From assembly GCA_012295275.1 (NCBI GenBank), contig CM022670.1:30936438-31000437 (forward strand): 64,000 nucleotides of DNA, in the 5' to 3' direction. Below are positions 1 through 11,500 of this stretch, one piece after another. Positions within the stretch are counted from its first letter, which is position 1. The number at the start of each line of letters is the position of its first letter. The stretch is from Chrysomallon squamiferum (Eukaryota; Mollusca; Gastropoda; Neomphalida; Peltospiridae). The position numbers and the translations under genes were made by a program. A model generated the notes under the pieces. That model was not told the origin of the DNA and did not search any database. It was given only the letters and a program-made list of their open reading frames with translations.

Positions 1-146
1 TATTCTCTGGACTTTGTGGACCACTAAAAATGATGGTAAAAGCATTAATGAATATTGCATTATCATTATTACATTGAAAAAAAATAAACGAAATAATTAT
101 TTTTTTTAAATATATGCTCAATATCAGGCATTTAGAATTTTAAGTA

Positions 147-204
147 CAGGTAGTGAACCATTTATCGGACATTCAGAAATCTGGAAAATCCAGAAAACCG
201 GCAA

Positions 205-254
<50 letters not shown>

Positions 255-674
255 GTTACTACTTTTAAATTAGTCATGCTGTAAATCGCCACTCAGTCAC
301 TGCATTATTCTTGTTTTCATGACTTACATGTTGAACAGTTTAAGTGAGAATGATGCTGTGTAGAGGTAAATCTCTCACAGAAGTCATTATAACTGTCAAA
401 TTAAATTATGTTCTTTAATTTTATTTATTTAATTTTCATCTGATATATTATACATGATACTCTAAGAAATTTAAGTATTTGAAGCATTGTATTAATTTGT
501 ACAGATATTGTTTAAATAAAATTATATTCTTCCTTTTCTTTGTTTAATTTTAATCCTATTTATTATAGATCATATTCTATACAGGTAATTTTAAAATTTT
601 AATGGATTTAGTATGTATCCAGAAATCTGGAGCACCCCCAGTCCTATGCTTGCCGGATAAAGGATTTGGTACTG
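147..674. mobile_element. Possible pogo/Tigger-like MITE
   Basis: The left end reads CAGGTAGTGAACCATTTATC after a TA (145-146). The right end, on the minus strand, reads CAGTACCAAATCCTTTATCC and is followed by TA (675-676). Ends beginning CAG with ATCCGG-like words and a TA target are typical of pogo/Tigger elements. The inverted ends are imperfect and no transposase is encoded, so this would be a non-autonomous, decayed copy. An ATT microsatellite lies inside. Confidence 0.4.
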
Positions 675-2151
675 TACAACAAAAATATTCACACTTTACA
701 TAATAATAATAATAATATTTAATAAGATACATACATGTACTTATGTTGAGTATTTTTAGAACAGAAGGCAAATAACTACCTTAATTATTTTTCTAGGTTC
801 TCTGTATCTCACACTGATTGTTGATCCATTGGGTAATACCACCATGGTTGGATACACTCTGACATAAATTGAACGATTTATTCGGCACACCGCAGCCTTA
901 TTAGAGTTGTATCGAACTGATGAATAAACATGTTTCACACCATTCTGAAATAATACAGCTTGCAATACCCTACAAAATGTATCAAAATATAATCAGCTTA
1001 ATTAGAAACATAATAAGCACACGGTTTATTAAACAAAGACATCAAGTTAAAGCAATACATATTATCTTATACACACTGAAGCATCATTATAATGCTTTGC
1101 ATGTCACTGAATAAAAAAGAAGAAGCATTGAAGGGTTTTTAACTGACAAAATAAACAATGTGTCTCTGGATACTGCCAGTTTGTGGCCAGTTAAATAGTC
1201 ATACAGCTATTTGAAAATACTATTTAAAAAATGAGTTATACTTGTATGCAGTATGCTGATAGAACATAATTATACTGACAATTCATACAGCTATGTTATG
1301 CCATTTCTGGTAAATGGAGACCCTCATCCTTATGAAGCCACATTACTTAACACTTCATTTTAATTAATTAATTCATCCGTTGGCCTCAAGATTATGAAAA
1401 CATGTTATAATACATAACAATTATTTGTATGGGTACAATATCAAATGTAGAAATTATTTTTTTAAAATCATTTAGCAAAAATGCCCAATGAAATACACAT
1501 TATACAGCTATATAATATGTAATACTGCCAACAGAGTGAGTATAGGAACTTAATCATAAATGATAACGTGACATAAAAATTCTGGCTACTTTCTTAACTA
1601 TATAAATTAAATAAACGAAACTAAAATAAATATATACATCGGTAATTTATATTTATATCAGTCAGTATCACACATTTTATATACTACTCATTTTAGTGTA
1701 TGGAGCTTTATGTTTAAGTGATAACTCTTTGAAGTCTATTAAGGTATGATTTAAAAACTGTGACTTCAGACCTTTACTTATTTAAGTTATTACTAATTTA
1801 CTAGGTTATCATTACGGTGTTGCCCGATGAGAACATCACGTTTACCGCCTTTATCATTTTATGGCATAATTAATAATCCACAATCATGTTGACATGTTAT
1901 TAAACATTTGGTACATAGTTATATCAATCTATTAAAAATAACCACAAAAGGCAACCAATATTTTAAAATTTGAATTAAAAAAATAAAAGAAATTGTTAAA
2001 AACAACCTTCCAATACAGGCCTGCATGATTTTGAGTTGTCTGCCCCGAGAAACAAGTGCCCTTCGTATCGTGTATTTCCGTAACATATTTGTGAATTCGG
2101 TAGGTTCCGAAAGTTGGAAATAGCATCGGAAATGTCCGAAAACAATAGCAA

Positions 2152-2178
2152 TCATGTGATTTTAGTGCTTTCACATGA
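2152..2178. promoter_or_regulatory. Paired MiT/TFE-like E-box sites before cystinosin
   Basis: TCATGTGA (2152-2159) and its exact reverse complement TCACATGA (2171-2178) lie about 64-90 bases upstream of the cystinosin ATG. TCAYRTGA is the octamer bound by MITF/TFE-type bHLH-ZIP factors, which drive lysosomal genes in vertebrates. Function here is inferred from motif and position only. Confidence 0.45.
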
Positions 2179-2241
2179 CCAGTTTTGAAAGATGGTTTGT
2201 TATTTCATCATGTACTGCTTTACACTATTTTAAAAGACAGT

Positions 2242-2429
2242 ATGACATTAGACGTTTTAAAATATCTGTTTAACCCTCGAATTTGTGGGTTACTGTTGTT
2301 TATGTTGCAGTATGGTAAGTGTAATAAATAATTTTGACATTTTAAAAGAGATATGTTGCCAACTTTTTTTTTTCCTCATTTCAGCATTTGTAGGATCAGG
2401 AAATACTTGAAGTAAATTATATATATTTG

Positions 2430-2469
<40 letters not shown>

Positions 2470-4406
2470 CATTTACTTCAAGTATTTTCTGATCCTACAA
2501 TATATAACTGTGTTAAACTTAACACACATAAATACACACACATACAACTACATACATAACAACCTGCAATCATTACAAGTGTCAAAATGTGATGACTAGA
2601 TAAATTTCTGTTTTCTATAGCTTTTTGGGATAGAAATATTTATACTTCACAGTAATTACTTGTTACATATATATATATATTTTGTCCACAGTTACATCTT
2701 TAGTGTTTAATTGCTGCTTTAGATCTTAAAAGACCATTTGAAAAATGGTTTTCATTTAAAAACTAACATTGTTATGCCTAGTTTTTGTATTCTGCAACAA
2801 AATCAATACAAGTGAATCTTCTACTTTTATGAGCAGTTAAAACAATTAATTTCATTTTGCTTTTTTATTACTTATGTTTGCAGAAAAAATGAATTAATAG
2901 CTTTATCCTGCTGTGATCAAATGGCAAATGCTACTTGGCAGAGCTTTACTGCATGTGGCATTCTAACCTTTTTAGGATAAAGCTGGTATAAAAAGTATAT
3001 TATACATATGCTAATGTTTATTTTTATAGGAACACTTACTGAATCTGTCACTTTAAAGTTTTCATCATCTTCAACAAACATTGAACTTGGAGAAACTGCT
3101 GTTTTAGGTCTTATATTCAAGTAAGATGTAATATAGTTAAACGTAAATAATGATATAAAAATAAAGAAATAAAATAAAATTCAATTCAATTCAATTAATA
3201 AATATATAAATAAATAAAATAGATTTCCATATAATATTTGCATATGAAAAAGATGTATATATTTTTTCTTTTTTTTTTCCTTTAGTGGCCCATTATCTGA
3301 ACCAGCAGTGTTGATATTTAACTATGAGATAGGTGGAGATATAAAATATACAGAAGATTCCAGTCTCATAAAACCATTAGGTAACATTACAGTTCCAGCC
3401 AATGACAGCTCAGAAATCTTTATCAACATTACTGGGAGTGGTCCAGGTCATCTTATTCTGGGAGTAAATTCATCTTCTGCAGAGTTTGAGAAGTATTTAT
3501 AACATTTTTGTTTATCAAAGTAAACAGCGTATAAAACATTTAGTGAATCATTACATATCCTTTATATATATGTATATAGACACCAACTTTTCAATGTTCA
3601 TCTAGCTAAGCTAATTGCAGAATTCAGTTTTCAATTTCTTAATCAAGACTGATTATAGGTGGAAACAGCACACATGTCATGGGTTGGTAGTGCCTGGGGC
3701 AAAGCAAGTACTGTACCTCCCCTAGACTATTCCACCAGTGCAGTAGTGACCCTAAACATTTTGTGCCTGAGGCAACCCCTTGTTGGGGCGCCATCCCCAC
3801 TGCAACACTTATTGGAAACATGTTTTACTTGTGAGTCATAAAGTGTAGAAAATGTAAATCAGTGATTGGCTAGATTGGACAATGATATTACATAACATTT
3901 CTTCAAAAATATGATACAGCTTTATTTTACTCAAATTCATCTTATTTTTGCAGCCTGTCTTCTATCTTTATGCTGATTTATCTAAATTTGATTATTTTGT
4001 TTTCATTATGGCTCACGATATTAAGCTGATTTTAAAAACATCTGTAAAATATTTAATATATTGGATAATTTCATTCATATCCATTGACTCAAATGGCTGC
4101 TGTAAATGAATATTCATCAAAATTTGCAAATTATCTTGCATATACTTAACAGTATTTTATAATAATTTGTTGTTGTTGTTTTTTTGTTTGTTTTTTTGAC
4201 TGTAAAGCACAAGCATAAATAATAATAATAATAATAATAATAATAATTGTTATTATTATTATTATTATTATTTTGCATAGTATATGTTATGAAATTATTT
4301 TCATAGAATTGCAACTAGTAGCAGTTAAGGATCAGTATTTCACTGCTATTATAGTAACATTCTTTTATATTAAAAGTGAAACACACATAAATTATTAATT
4401 TTTTTA

Positions 4407-4454
<48 letters not shown>

Positions 4455-4896
4455 TTTTTTTTTCAGACTTTCAGATCAGTTTGTGAGGATAGAAGTGGTA
4501 AGGATCTCAGCCTTGATAATCATCAATGCTGTTATTGGGTGGCTCTACTTTGTAGCATGGTCTGTGTCATTTTATCCACAGGTTGTTGTAAACTGGCAAA
4601 GGAAAAGGTAATAATTATGATGCTACATAATTACAAATTCCCTAATATAGTTAACTATTATTAGAGATTTTGAATGTTAGTTTAATAAATTCATATGGTG
4701 ATATGTAGGGGATGAAATATATTTTGAATTTGTAATATCCAGCTCAGATTTAAGGCAACCGACATAAATCGAATAAAAAATAGTATTTTGAGTGTTTGTG
4801 TGTGTGTGTACATGTGTGTGCATGCATATATCTGTTATTGTATGCATTTTTCAGTATTGTCATGAAATGTGATAAATTAAAAAGAACTCATAAATA

Positions 4897-4927
<31 letters not shown>

Positions 4928-7287
4928 AATATTTTTATATACAACAAATAAATTTCACTTCCTGTGTTTAGAATTCATACTTTTATACTTTTATCCTTTT
5001 TATGTTGATTGTAATTTTATTTATTTATTTTTTCAAAAATCCATTTACAGTGTTACAGGTCTCAACTTTGATTTCCTTGGATACAACATAACAGGATTCT
5101 TAGCATATGGGGTGTTTAATGTTGGAATGTACTGGATTCCATTGGTAAAAGTAAGAAGTGTTTTCCTAACTACTAGTACTAACTATTATTTCTAACTAGA
5201 ACTATTTTCAGCAGTATTGTCAGATTTTGTTATGATATCAAAATTAGGATATTCTTTTTAGCTCTTTAAAGTATCATGATGTTTAAATAATTTAAAACTT
5301 TCAATAACTGTTTTTTTTCAAATATTTATTTTTCTGAATAGATATAATTAGAATATGTATTTTGAATTTTCAGTAAATTTATTTTTAATAAATAATAATT
5401 TCAGGAGGAGTATAAGGCTGAACATCCTCGAGGTATCAATCCTGTTCAGCTTAATGATGTCATCTTCACTATTCATGCAGAAATCATTACAGCTGTAACC
5501 ATATTCCAGTGTATTATTTATGAGGTGACATCAATAAACTTATTGTTTGGTATTTTTAATAGATTTTGATATAGTTTCACTTAATACATTTGATAATTTC
5601 TTTATTTCATAGATATTGTGTTCATGTCTGTGTCAGTTCTCATACAAATAATTATATGATGCTAATTTAAAAAATACAGTTTTTTGGAAATATTATTAAT
5701 TTAATTTTTATATATGCAACTAAATTTTGAAGATAATCTCATAAGTGACAGGTATTGGTTTTTTTTTGTTTTTTGTTTTTTTTTATTTATATTTAGTCAT
5801 ATGGTATTTTTAATTGAATATCTCATTTACAAATTTTTATAGTTTTGTGATATAATTTATTTGGAACAGTTCAGAATTAATGTTTATTTGTGTTCATTTG
5901 TTATTGATTTGGATTGTTTTATCTGATAACCACCATAATGATGTTTAAATAAAATATTCTGCTTTTTATATATAATTTTAACACTTGAAAATGAATATAG
6001 AAGAATAGGATGCAGAATGACATTTTGTTTTCAGTCATGATTTATATTTAAAATGTTATAGTTCTTATTTATTTATTTATTTATTTATTATTATTATTTT
6101 TATTTTTTTGTAGCGAGGAGGTCAGAAAGTATCTCGAATCAGTAAAGTAATCTTGGTTTTAACGTGGCTGTTTGCAATTGTCACACTATTTATTGCTGTT
6201 GGTCATAAAATAACCTGGTTGACATATTTGTATTACTTTTCCTACATCAAACTGGGTGTTACCCTCATAAAATATGTACCTCAAGTAAGTTTAAATAATT
6301 GTTATTCAAATAAATTAATTTTTCAGGTTAATGTAAGAACCTAATATTTTTTAGTGAGATAATTGCAACTTCATGACTTACTTTAGTAATCTCATGCATA
6401 CTAAAAACTGTTTGAACAAGATTACAGGTTTTTCATTATCAGTTCATCAAAGCCTATGAAATGTGCATTCATTCATTTGTTGGTAATAAGAGTAGGTCAC
6501 ATAGCAGGACCAACAGATTTTTCATAACAGACAAAAGCTATGTCTTAAATCTAACAACTGTTTATATTAAAAGATATTCATGCATTTTCAAACAAATATC
6601 ATTCAATACGTTTTCTTACATATTTTGTAATTGTTATTTATTATTAATAATATAATTTAATTTAAGTCCTAACATTTTTTTTTCTGCAGGCTTACATGAA
6701 CTACTGTCGGAAGTCAACAGTGGGTTGGAGCATTGGGAATGTGTTACTGGATTTCACTGGAGGCAGTCTCAGTGTTCTACAAATGTTATTATTGGCATAC
6801 AACAGTGGTAAGTAAATTGACAGAAACAAGAATAATTTTATTATTTTGATATGATTATTGTAAGAAAAATTGAAATAAAGTTTTTGTTGGATAGCCTTTC
6901 TACTGTTTTCATAGGACTTGTAAAAAATCCTTGGTAGATTAATTCCTTCAGAATTTATAATTAAAATTCAAGTCATTATAAAGACTATGATTACTACTGT
7001 TTATTTTTTTTTATAATTTACCATATCAGCTACCTTTTATACATTTTCTTTAAATTAATATTATTGATATTATTCTTCTTTGTCTTGTAGATGACTGGAA
7101 TTCCATATTTGGTGACCCAACAAAGTTTGGTTTAGGTTTTTTCTCTGTTCTATTTGATATTCTTTTCATAGTCCAGCACTACTGTTTGTATCGTGGCAGA
7201 GACCCATATGAATCTATACCAGAGAAGGAAATTGTTGTAAACACAAATCATATCAGCAGTTATGAGAAAGAGCCATTGGTTTACTAA
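2242..7287 (+). CDS. CTNS: Cystinosin, lysosomal cystine/H+ symporter (9 coding exons)
   Basis: Cystinosin exports cystine from lysosomes using the proton gradient. Coding exons: 2242-2314, 3030-3120, 3286-3492, 4467-4607, 5051-5150, 5405-5524, 6114-6284, 6690-6807, 7091-7287; phases agree at every junction and give 405 aa (human about 367). The first exon supplies a hydrophobic signal peptide (LLLFMLQYG). Next comes a luminal domain with several NxS/T sites, then seven predicted membrane spans with two PQ loops: PQ at about 161-162, and 300-301 within YVPQAYMNY. The acidic residues matching the human proton/cystine aspartates are present (D178 in NFDF, D322 in LLDFTGG). [10 protein letters not shown] near the C-terminus is also typical. 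The human GYDQL lysosomal signal is absent, but YESI (380-383) fits a YxxPhi sorting motif. Family identity is firm; the first exon is the least certain part. Confidence 0.95.
2388..2500. repeat. 30-bp inverted repeat flanking a CA microsatellite
   Basis: Left arm 2388-2417 and right arm 2471-2500 are inverted copies with a single mismatch over 30 bases; (CA)n fills 2431-2468. It lies in cystinosin intron 1 and could extrude as a long hairpin. No transposon ends or target duplication were recognised. Confidence 0.85.
4218..4273. repeat. Self-complementary (AAT)n-(ATT)n microsatellite
   Basis: About ten AAT units run directly into about eight ATT units, so the two halves can pair as a hairpin. 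It lies in cystinosin intron 3. Confidence 0.9.
4409..4452. repeat. (ATT)n microsatellite before a splice acceptor
   Basis: An ATT tract ends about 14 bases before the acceptor of cystinosin exon 4 (exon begins 4467), so it extends the T-rich tract in front of the AG. Confidence 0.9.
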
Positions 7288-7893
7288 TTTCTAGTATATT
7301 TCAGCACTACTTTTAATTCTTAAGACTTTATAATTTATTTTATTGGTGTTATATGTCATTATCTGTATTTACTCATTTCTGAAGTGTTCATTTATCATAT
7401 AACAATTGTTTTGATGTCCTATCGTACTTTATGATACAAATGTGGAACCAGCATACCAAAAGCATAAAAGAATATTTACATTTACATTGGTTTAAAAAAT
7501 CAAGAGGAAAAATAATGAAGGAAAAAAAAATATGATTTTAAATTTTGCTAGTTTTGTTTTTAGTCACATTCTGAGTATGTTCACTTTCATAAGAAATGAA
7601 ATTAAGTTGACATAAATATTTTTGGTGCTGACATTGTAAGACTAGCTATCTCCACTGATATTATTAATATTTAGATCATTACTGCATCATTTATATGAAA
7701 TGCATACAGATTTTAGGTTTCACTCCAATAATAATTAACAGATTTTGAATTCTGGCTGATAGTTATTTTATTTTTCATAAAATATTTAATATATCTTTCT
7801 TAAATTATTTACCATATTTTAACCCTTTAGTTAATTAAATTATTTTAGATGTTTTAGTTTAAAAATAAACATGTACATGCATGCATGCACACG

Positions 7894-7931
<38 letters not shown>

Positions 7932-8571
7932 GACAGAGAGAGCCAACCACACAGACTATGTTTAATGCAGAAAATGGAATCTTGGTTATGAATAATTTAT
8001 TGCATTTTTATTGTTAACCAAAAAAACAATAGGTCAGTAAATTACAAAATTATTACATCTTTGGTATAAATGTTTTCAAATTCATAACTGCATCAAATTA
8101 TCACATAACATTTGGTATCATTTATAGCATTTTTATATTAGTAATGTATATATTATAGTTATACACAATTTTAATAAATCTAGATAACCAAGATTTGTTT
8201 GTTGTTTTCCATTAATTACATTTGTTTACTCTGTCTCTGACTTCAGCTGTGTTAGTGCCATCAGCACCCATTTAAGAAATTTACTGAAATTTGGTTAACT
8301 AATTTAGCTTTCATTTTTCTACTCTAAAGATAAACTGATTAAAGAGACAGCAAATTTCTAAAGTAAATTTTAATATCTTTATTAAATTGTTTAATTTAAC
8401 AGATTCTAACCTTTTAAATCTTTGTTTATTTTCAAAACCTCAGATGCTTGACTGTAAATATATACTTAGCTATAATTTTGCTTATTTCATCATGTTTCAG
8501 TGGATTTAGTATTAAAACAAGCAAAAGATAAAACTATATATTTGCTATTCACGTTAAACAGAAAACTGTTG
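7288..8571. other. Convergent 3' region, cystinosin/DNAJC21
   Basis: The two stop codons face each other across about 1.3 kb. The interval is AT-rich with a CA microsatellite (about 7890-7926) and several A/T-rich runs that could serve polyadenylation. I see no gene here. Confidence 0.6.
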
Positions 8572-11500
8572 TCATCTTATGGATTTTTTTTTGCCTTTCT
8601 TTCCACTCTTCTCTGTCTTAACTGTTTTTCCTGCTGGAAGACGAACTGCATGACCCATTTCTTTTATATGATTAAACATCTTATTCCTGGTTCCGAAATG
8701 CTGCCCACAGACTTGACATTGGAAAATCTGCAAATGAACATACTCATAAAATAGGAGAAAAAAGTATAGATATTAGCTGTTTGATAAAATACTTTTAATA
8801 ACGTTATGTTTTACTTCGCAGTGATGTCTTATGCACTAAATATATATTTTTCAACAGAGGTAACATTTAACCTTAAAAAATAAAAATCTTGTACAGAATT
8901 AATAAACAGTTTAGCTAAAACTCTCTAGATAACGATTTCCTCAATCAAAAATAACATTTACATGCTTATTATTATTAATATTTATTTTAACAAAAGCTTT
9001 CATTAATCAAATCAACTTCAGTAAATCCAAGTATGCAAGGAAATCAACATTTATTACTGTAATTATTTTTTTTCATTCTAGACCAACCTCATTTTTCTTT
9101 TGTCCAGGGGTCTGTGGTGGATTAGTTTTTCCTTTAGATGAAACTGATTGAACTTTATCACCCATTTCATTAACCATTTCTTCAGCATGCTGAACAGTCT
9201 CAGTGTTCAAAGGAGAAGGTATCTCACTTCCTTCATCAGAAACAATGTTTTCTGTCTGTATTCTGTTAGCTTTGTCAATTTCTTCAGCTTGTGTTGAATT
9301 AGATAATTTATTAGGTATATCATTACTATCTGCTTCCTTTTCCTACAAGATAAAAATATAGAATGACTGGTGATTTGAACTTTTATAAAATTTGTTATCT
9401 TTTCTAACAATATAGCAAATCATAGAATATGGATATCTTTGAAAATAAAAAAATTTATAAAACGTTTCACTAAATTTATCTGGCAGAAACAACATTCCAT
9501 AAAATGTTAAAAAAATAACCAGTAAGATTTTTTTTAAATTTATAATATTATGATTAAGATAATACATTTACAGTAATTATTTCAATTCAGAAACAAAATT
9601 AATTATTTTACTTCAAAATTAATACAAAACAAAAATATTTCTTCAAAATATTTTAAAACATTATATCCCATAGACAGTAAATCCTTTCATTGTGCATAAC
9701 TAATGGCTACATTACACTGAAATAACAATGAAAATGACTTCCTTGTTTCTCACCATGATCAAGTTACCAAAAGAAGACCTTACATGCTGTGTACCCAGCA
9801 TTTCACAGAGAATAAGTTTGCAGACCATTGATATAGAGTTAATAAGAAGAAAATTAACCACTCTTACGACTTTTTAAAATATTTTAATGATTGGCACATT
9901 TTATTTTCATATGATCAAAAATTATGCATAATTATTTATTTATATATTTATTTATTTTTGAAGTGCATTAACCAACATTTGTTTCTTAATATAAATATCA
10001 GTCTATTTAATCTATACTATCTTTCATTCTGTAACATAAACCAATACATTTCCATAAGAAATATTCATTGTTTTTTGCATCATCTTGGTAAATAAGTAAT
10101 TTGGCTAAGTCATAATGTTGTAAATAAGAAATTGGTTAAAAATTACCTGATTCATTTCATTTTTGTTTTTATGTTCTTCCATTTTCTTTGATTTTGATCT
10201 GGAATTTATAGAAATCCAAATTAATAATAAATAACAGTTGTAAAATATTTCACATACGGTTCAAAATTAAATACAAAATTTGTGTCAAATTATGAATACA
10301 TTTTGTGAATAACAGTTATGTTTTATTATGTAAAAATAATTATCTTAATTATTGCATTTAATGATTTACATTTGTTTGTTTTTTAGCTGTAATTCTATAG
10401 TAGAACATGATTTATTTGGTGTATATTCTGAGACAATCAAATCAAAACAAATGACCCCTCCATGCTAAAACCAAATAAAGTAATGACAGTTAAGAAACTA
10501 AATGCTTATGTAAAAATATTTGTTTTAATAAAAAAAAAGTAAAATCAAACCTTTCTATCATCGCCTTGTCAGCAATATCAAGACTAGTTAAATTATTAAC
10601 AACATCTTCAGTTTCATCTCTCTCTTCCTGAAGTAAATAAATAATTAACAATGGTAGTAATTATAGCAATGATATCAATATCAGTATTATCATTAATGTA
10701 AATTTTAAAATATTACAGTCATATTATTTTATAAAGTAAATAATTAAATATGAAAATGTTTATAATAGCTAATCCAAGAAATGTTCTTGTTAACATGCTT
10801 TGTGTCACATAATCTTAAGCATAAACTGTTCCTAATAATTCTGCATAAAACAGTGTACTTACTGGTACCTGAAGTTTTTGTTTTCTTTTCTTCTTCTGTT
10901 TTTTGGATAGCCTAAAAAATGCATAAAATGATATCTCAGTTTTCGTTTTCATTTTTGAAGTGTATAACCTTTTAATTTTGTAAAATTATTTTTCACATGT
11001 TATAACAAGAGGCTTAAGCAAACGAACAAACAAATAATATAAAAATACTAAACAATAAATAAATAAAATAAACTAGATATGGAAATAGAAAATAAATATT
11101 ATCTTTCCTTCAGAATATCACAGCTTTAAACTTTTTTTTTTCCATTTAAAAAAAAGAAAATTATATTTCTTTTTTTTCTTTATTTTTCTTACTTTCTTTT
11201 TTTTATAGATTTATAACATTTTATTAAAATAATAATAATAAATAAAAGGAAGAATGTAAAGTAAATAAAAATAAGACTATTCTTAATGCTTGGCTGACTT
11301 TAAAATTACACTTAACAATAGACTAAGCTGTAATGTGATAGTGAAGTAGAAAAGATACTCATACCACAACAGAGTTGAAGAAACTTGATCTTTACAGCCA
11401 GATCTTTACAACAATAGACCCATCAAGAAAAATGTCTAAACCTGAGTTTGATCTCATGATCTGGTCTGCTGATGGACAGGAACAAATGTAATGTTTCTCA

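Larger units (their letters stand above)
1..2241. other. Region upstream of cystinosin, no gene seen
   Basis: No convincing coding exon is visible on either strand; open frames here are short and AT-driven. The stretch contains an ATT microsatellite (about 205-253) inside a possible pogo-like MITE (147-674) and, close to the cystinosin start, two MiT/TFE-like E-box sites (2152-2178). The rest is AT-rich sequence in which I see nothing. Confidence 0.6.

Noticed and set aside
2290-2472. Minus-strand frame with a Cys/Val run
   Set aside because: It is a translated CA microsatellite; similar frames at 19452-19637, 32559-32741 and 62487-62895 were dropped for the same reason.
3655-3815. GC-richer island in cystinosin intron 3 with GCCTGGGGC and GCCTGAGGC phrases, frames open on both strands
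   Set aside because: It resembles decayed repeat sequence and shares a phrase with the hAT-like MITE at 16561-16615, but no ends or target duplication could be found, so no element was called.
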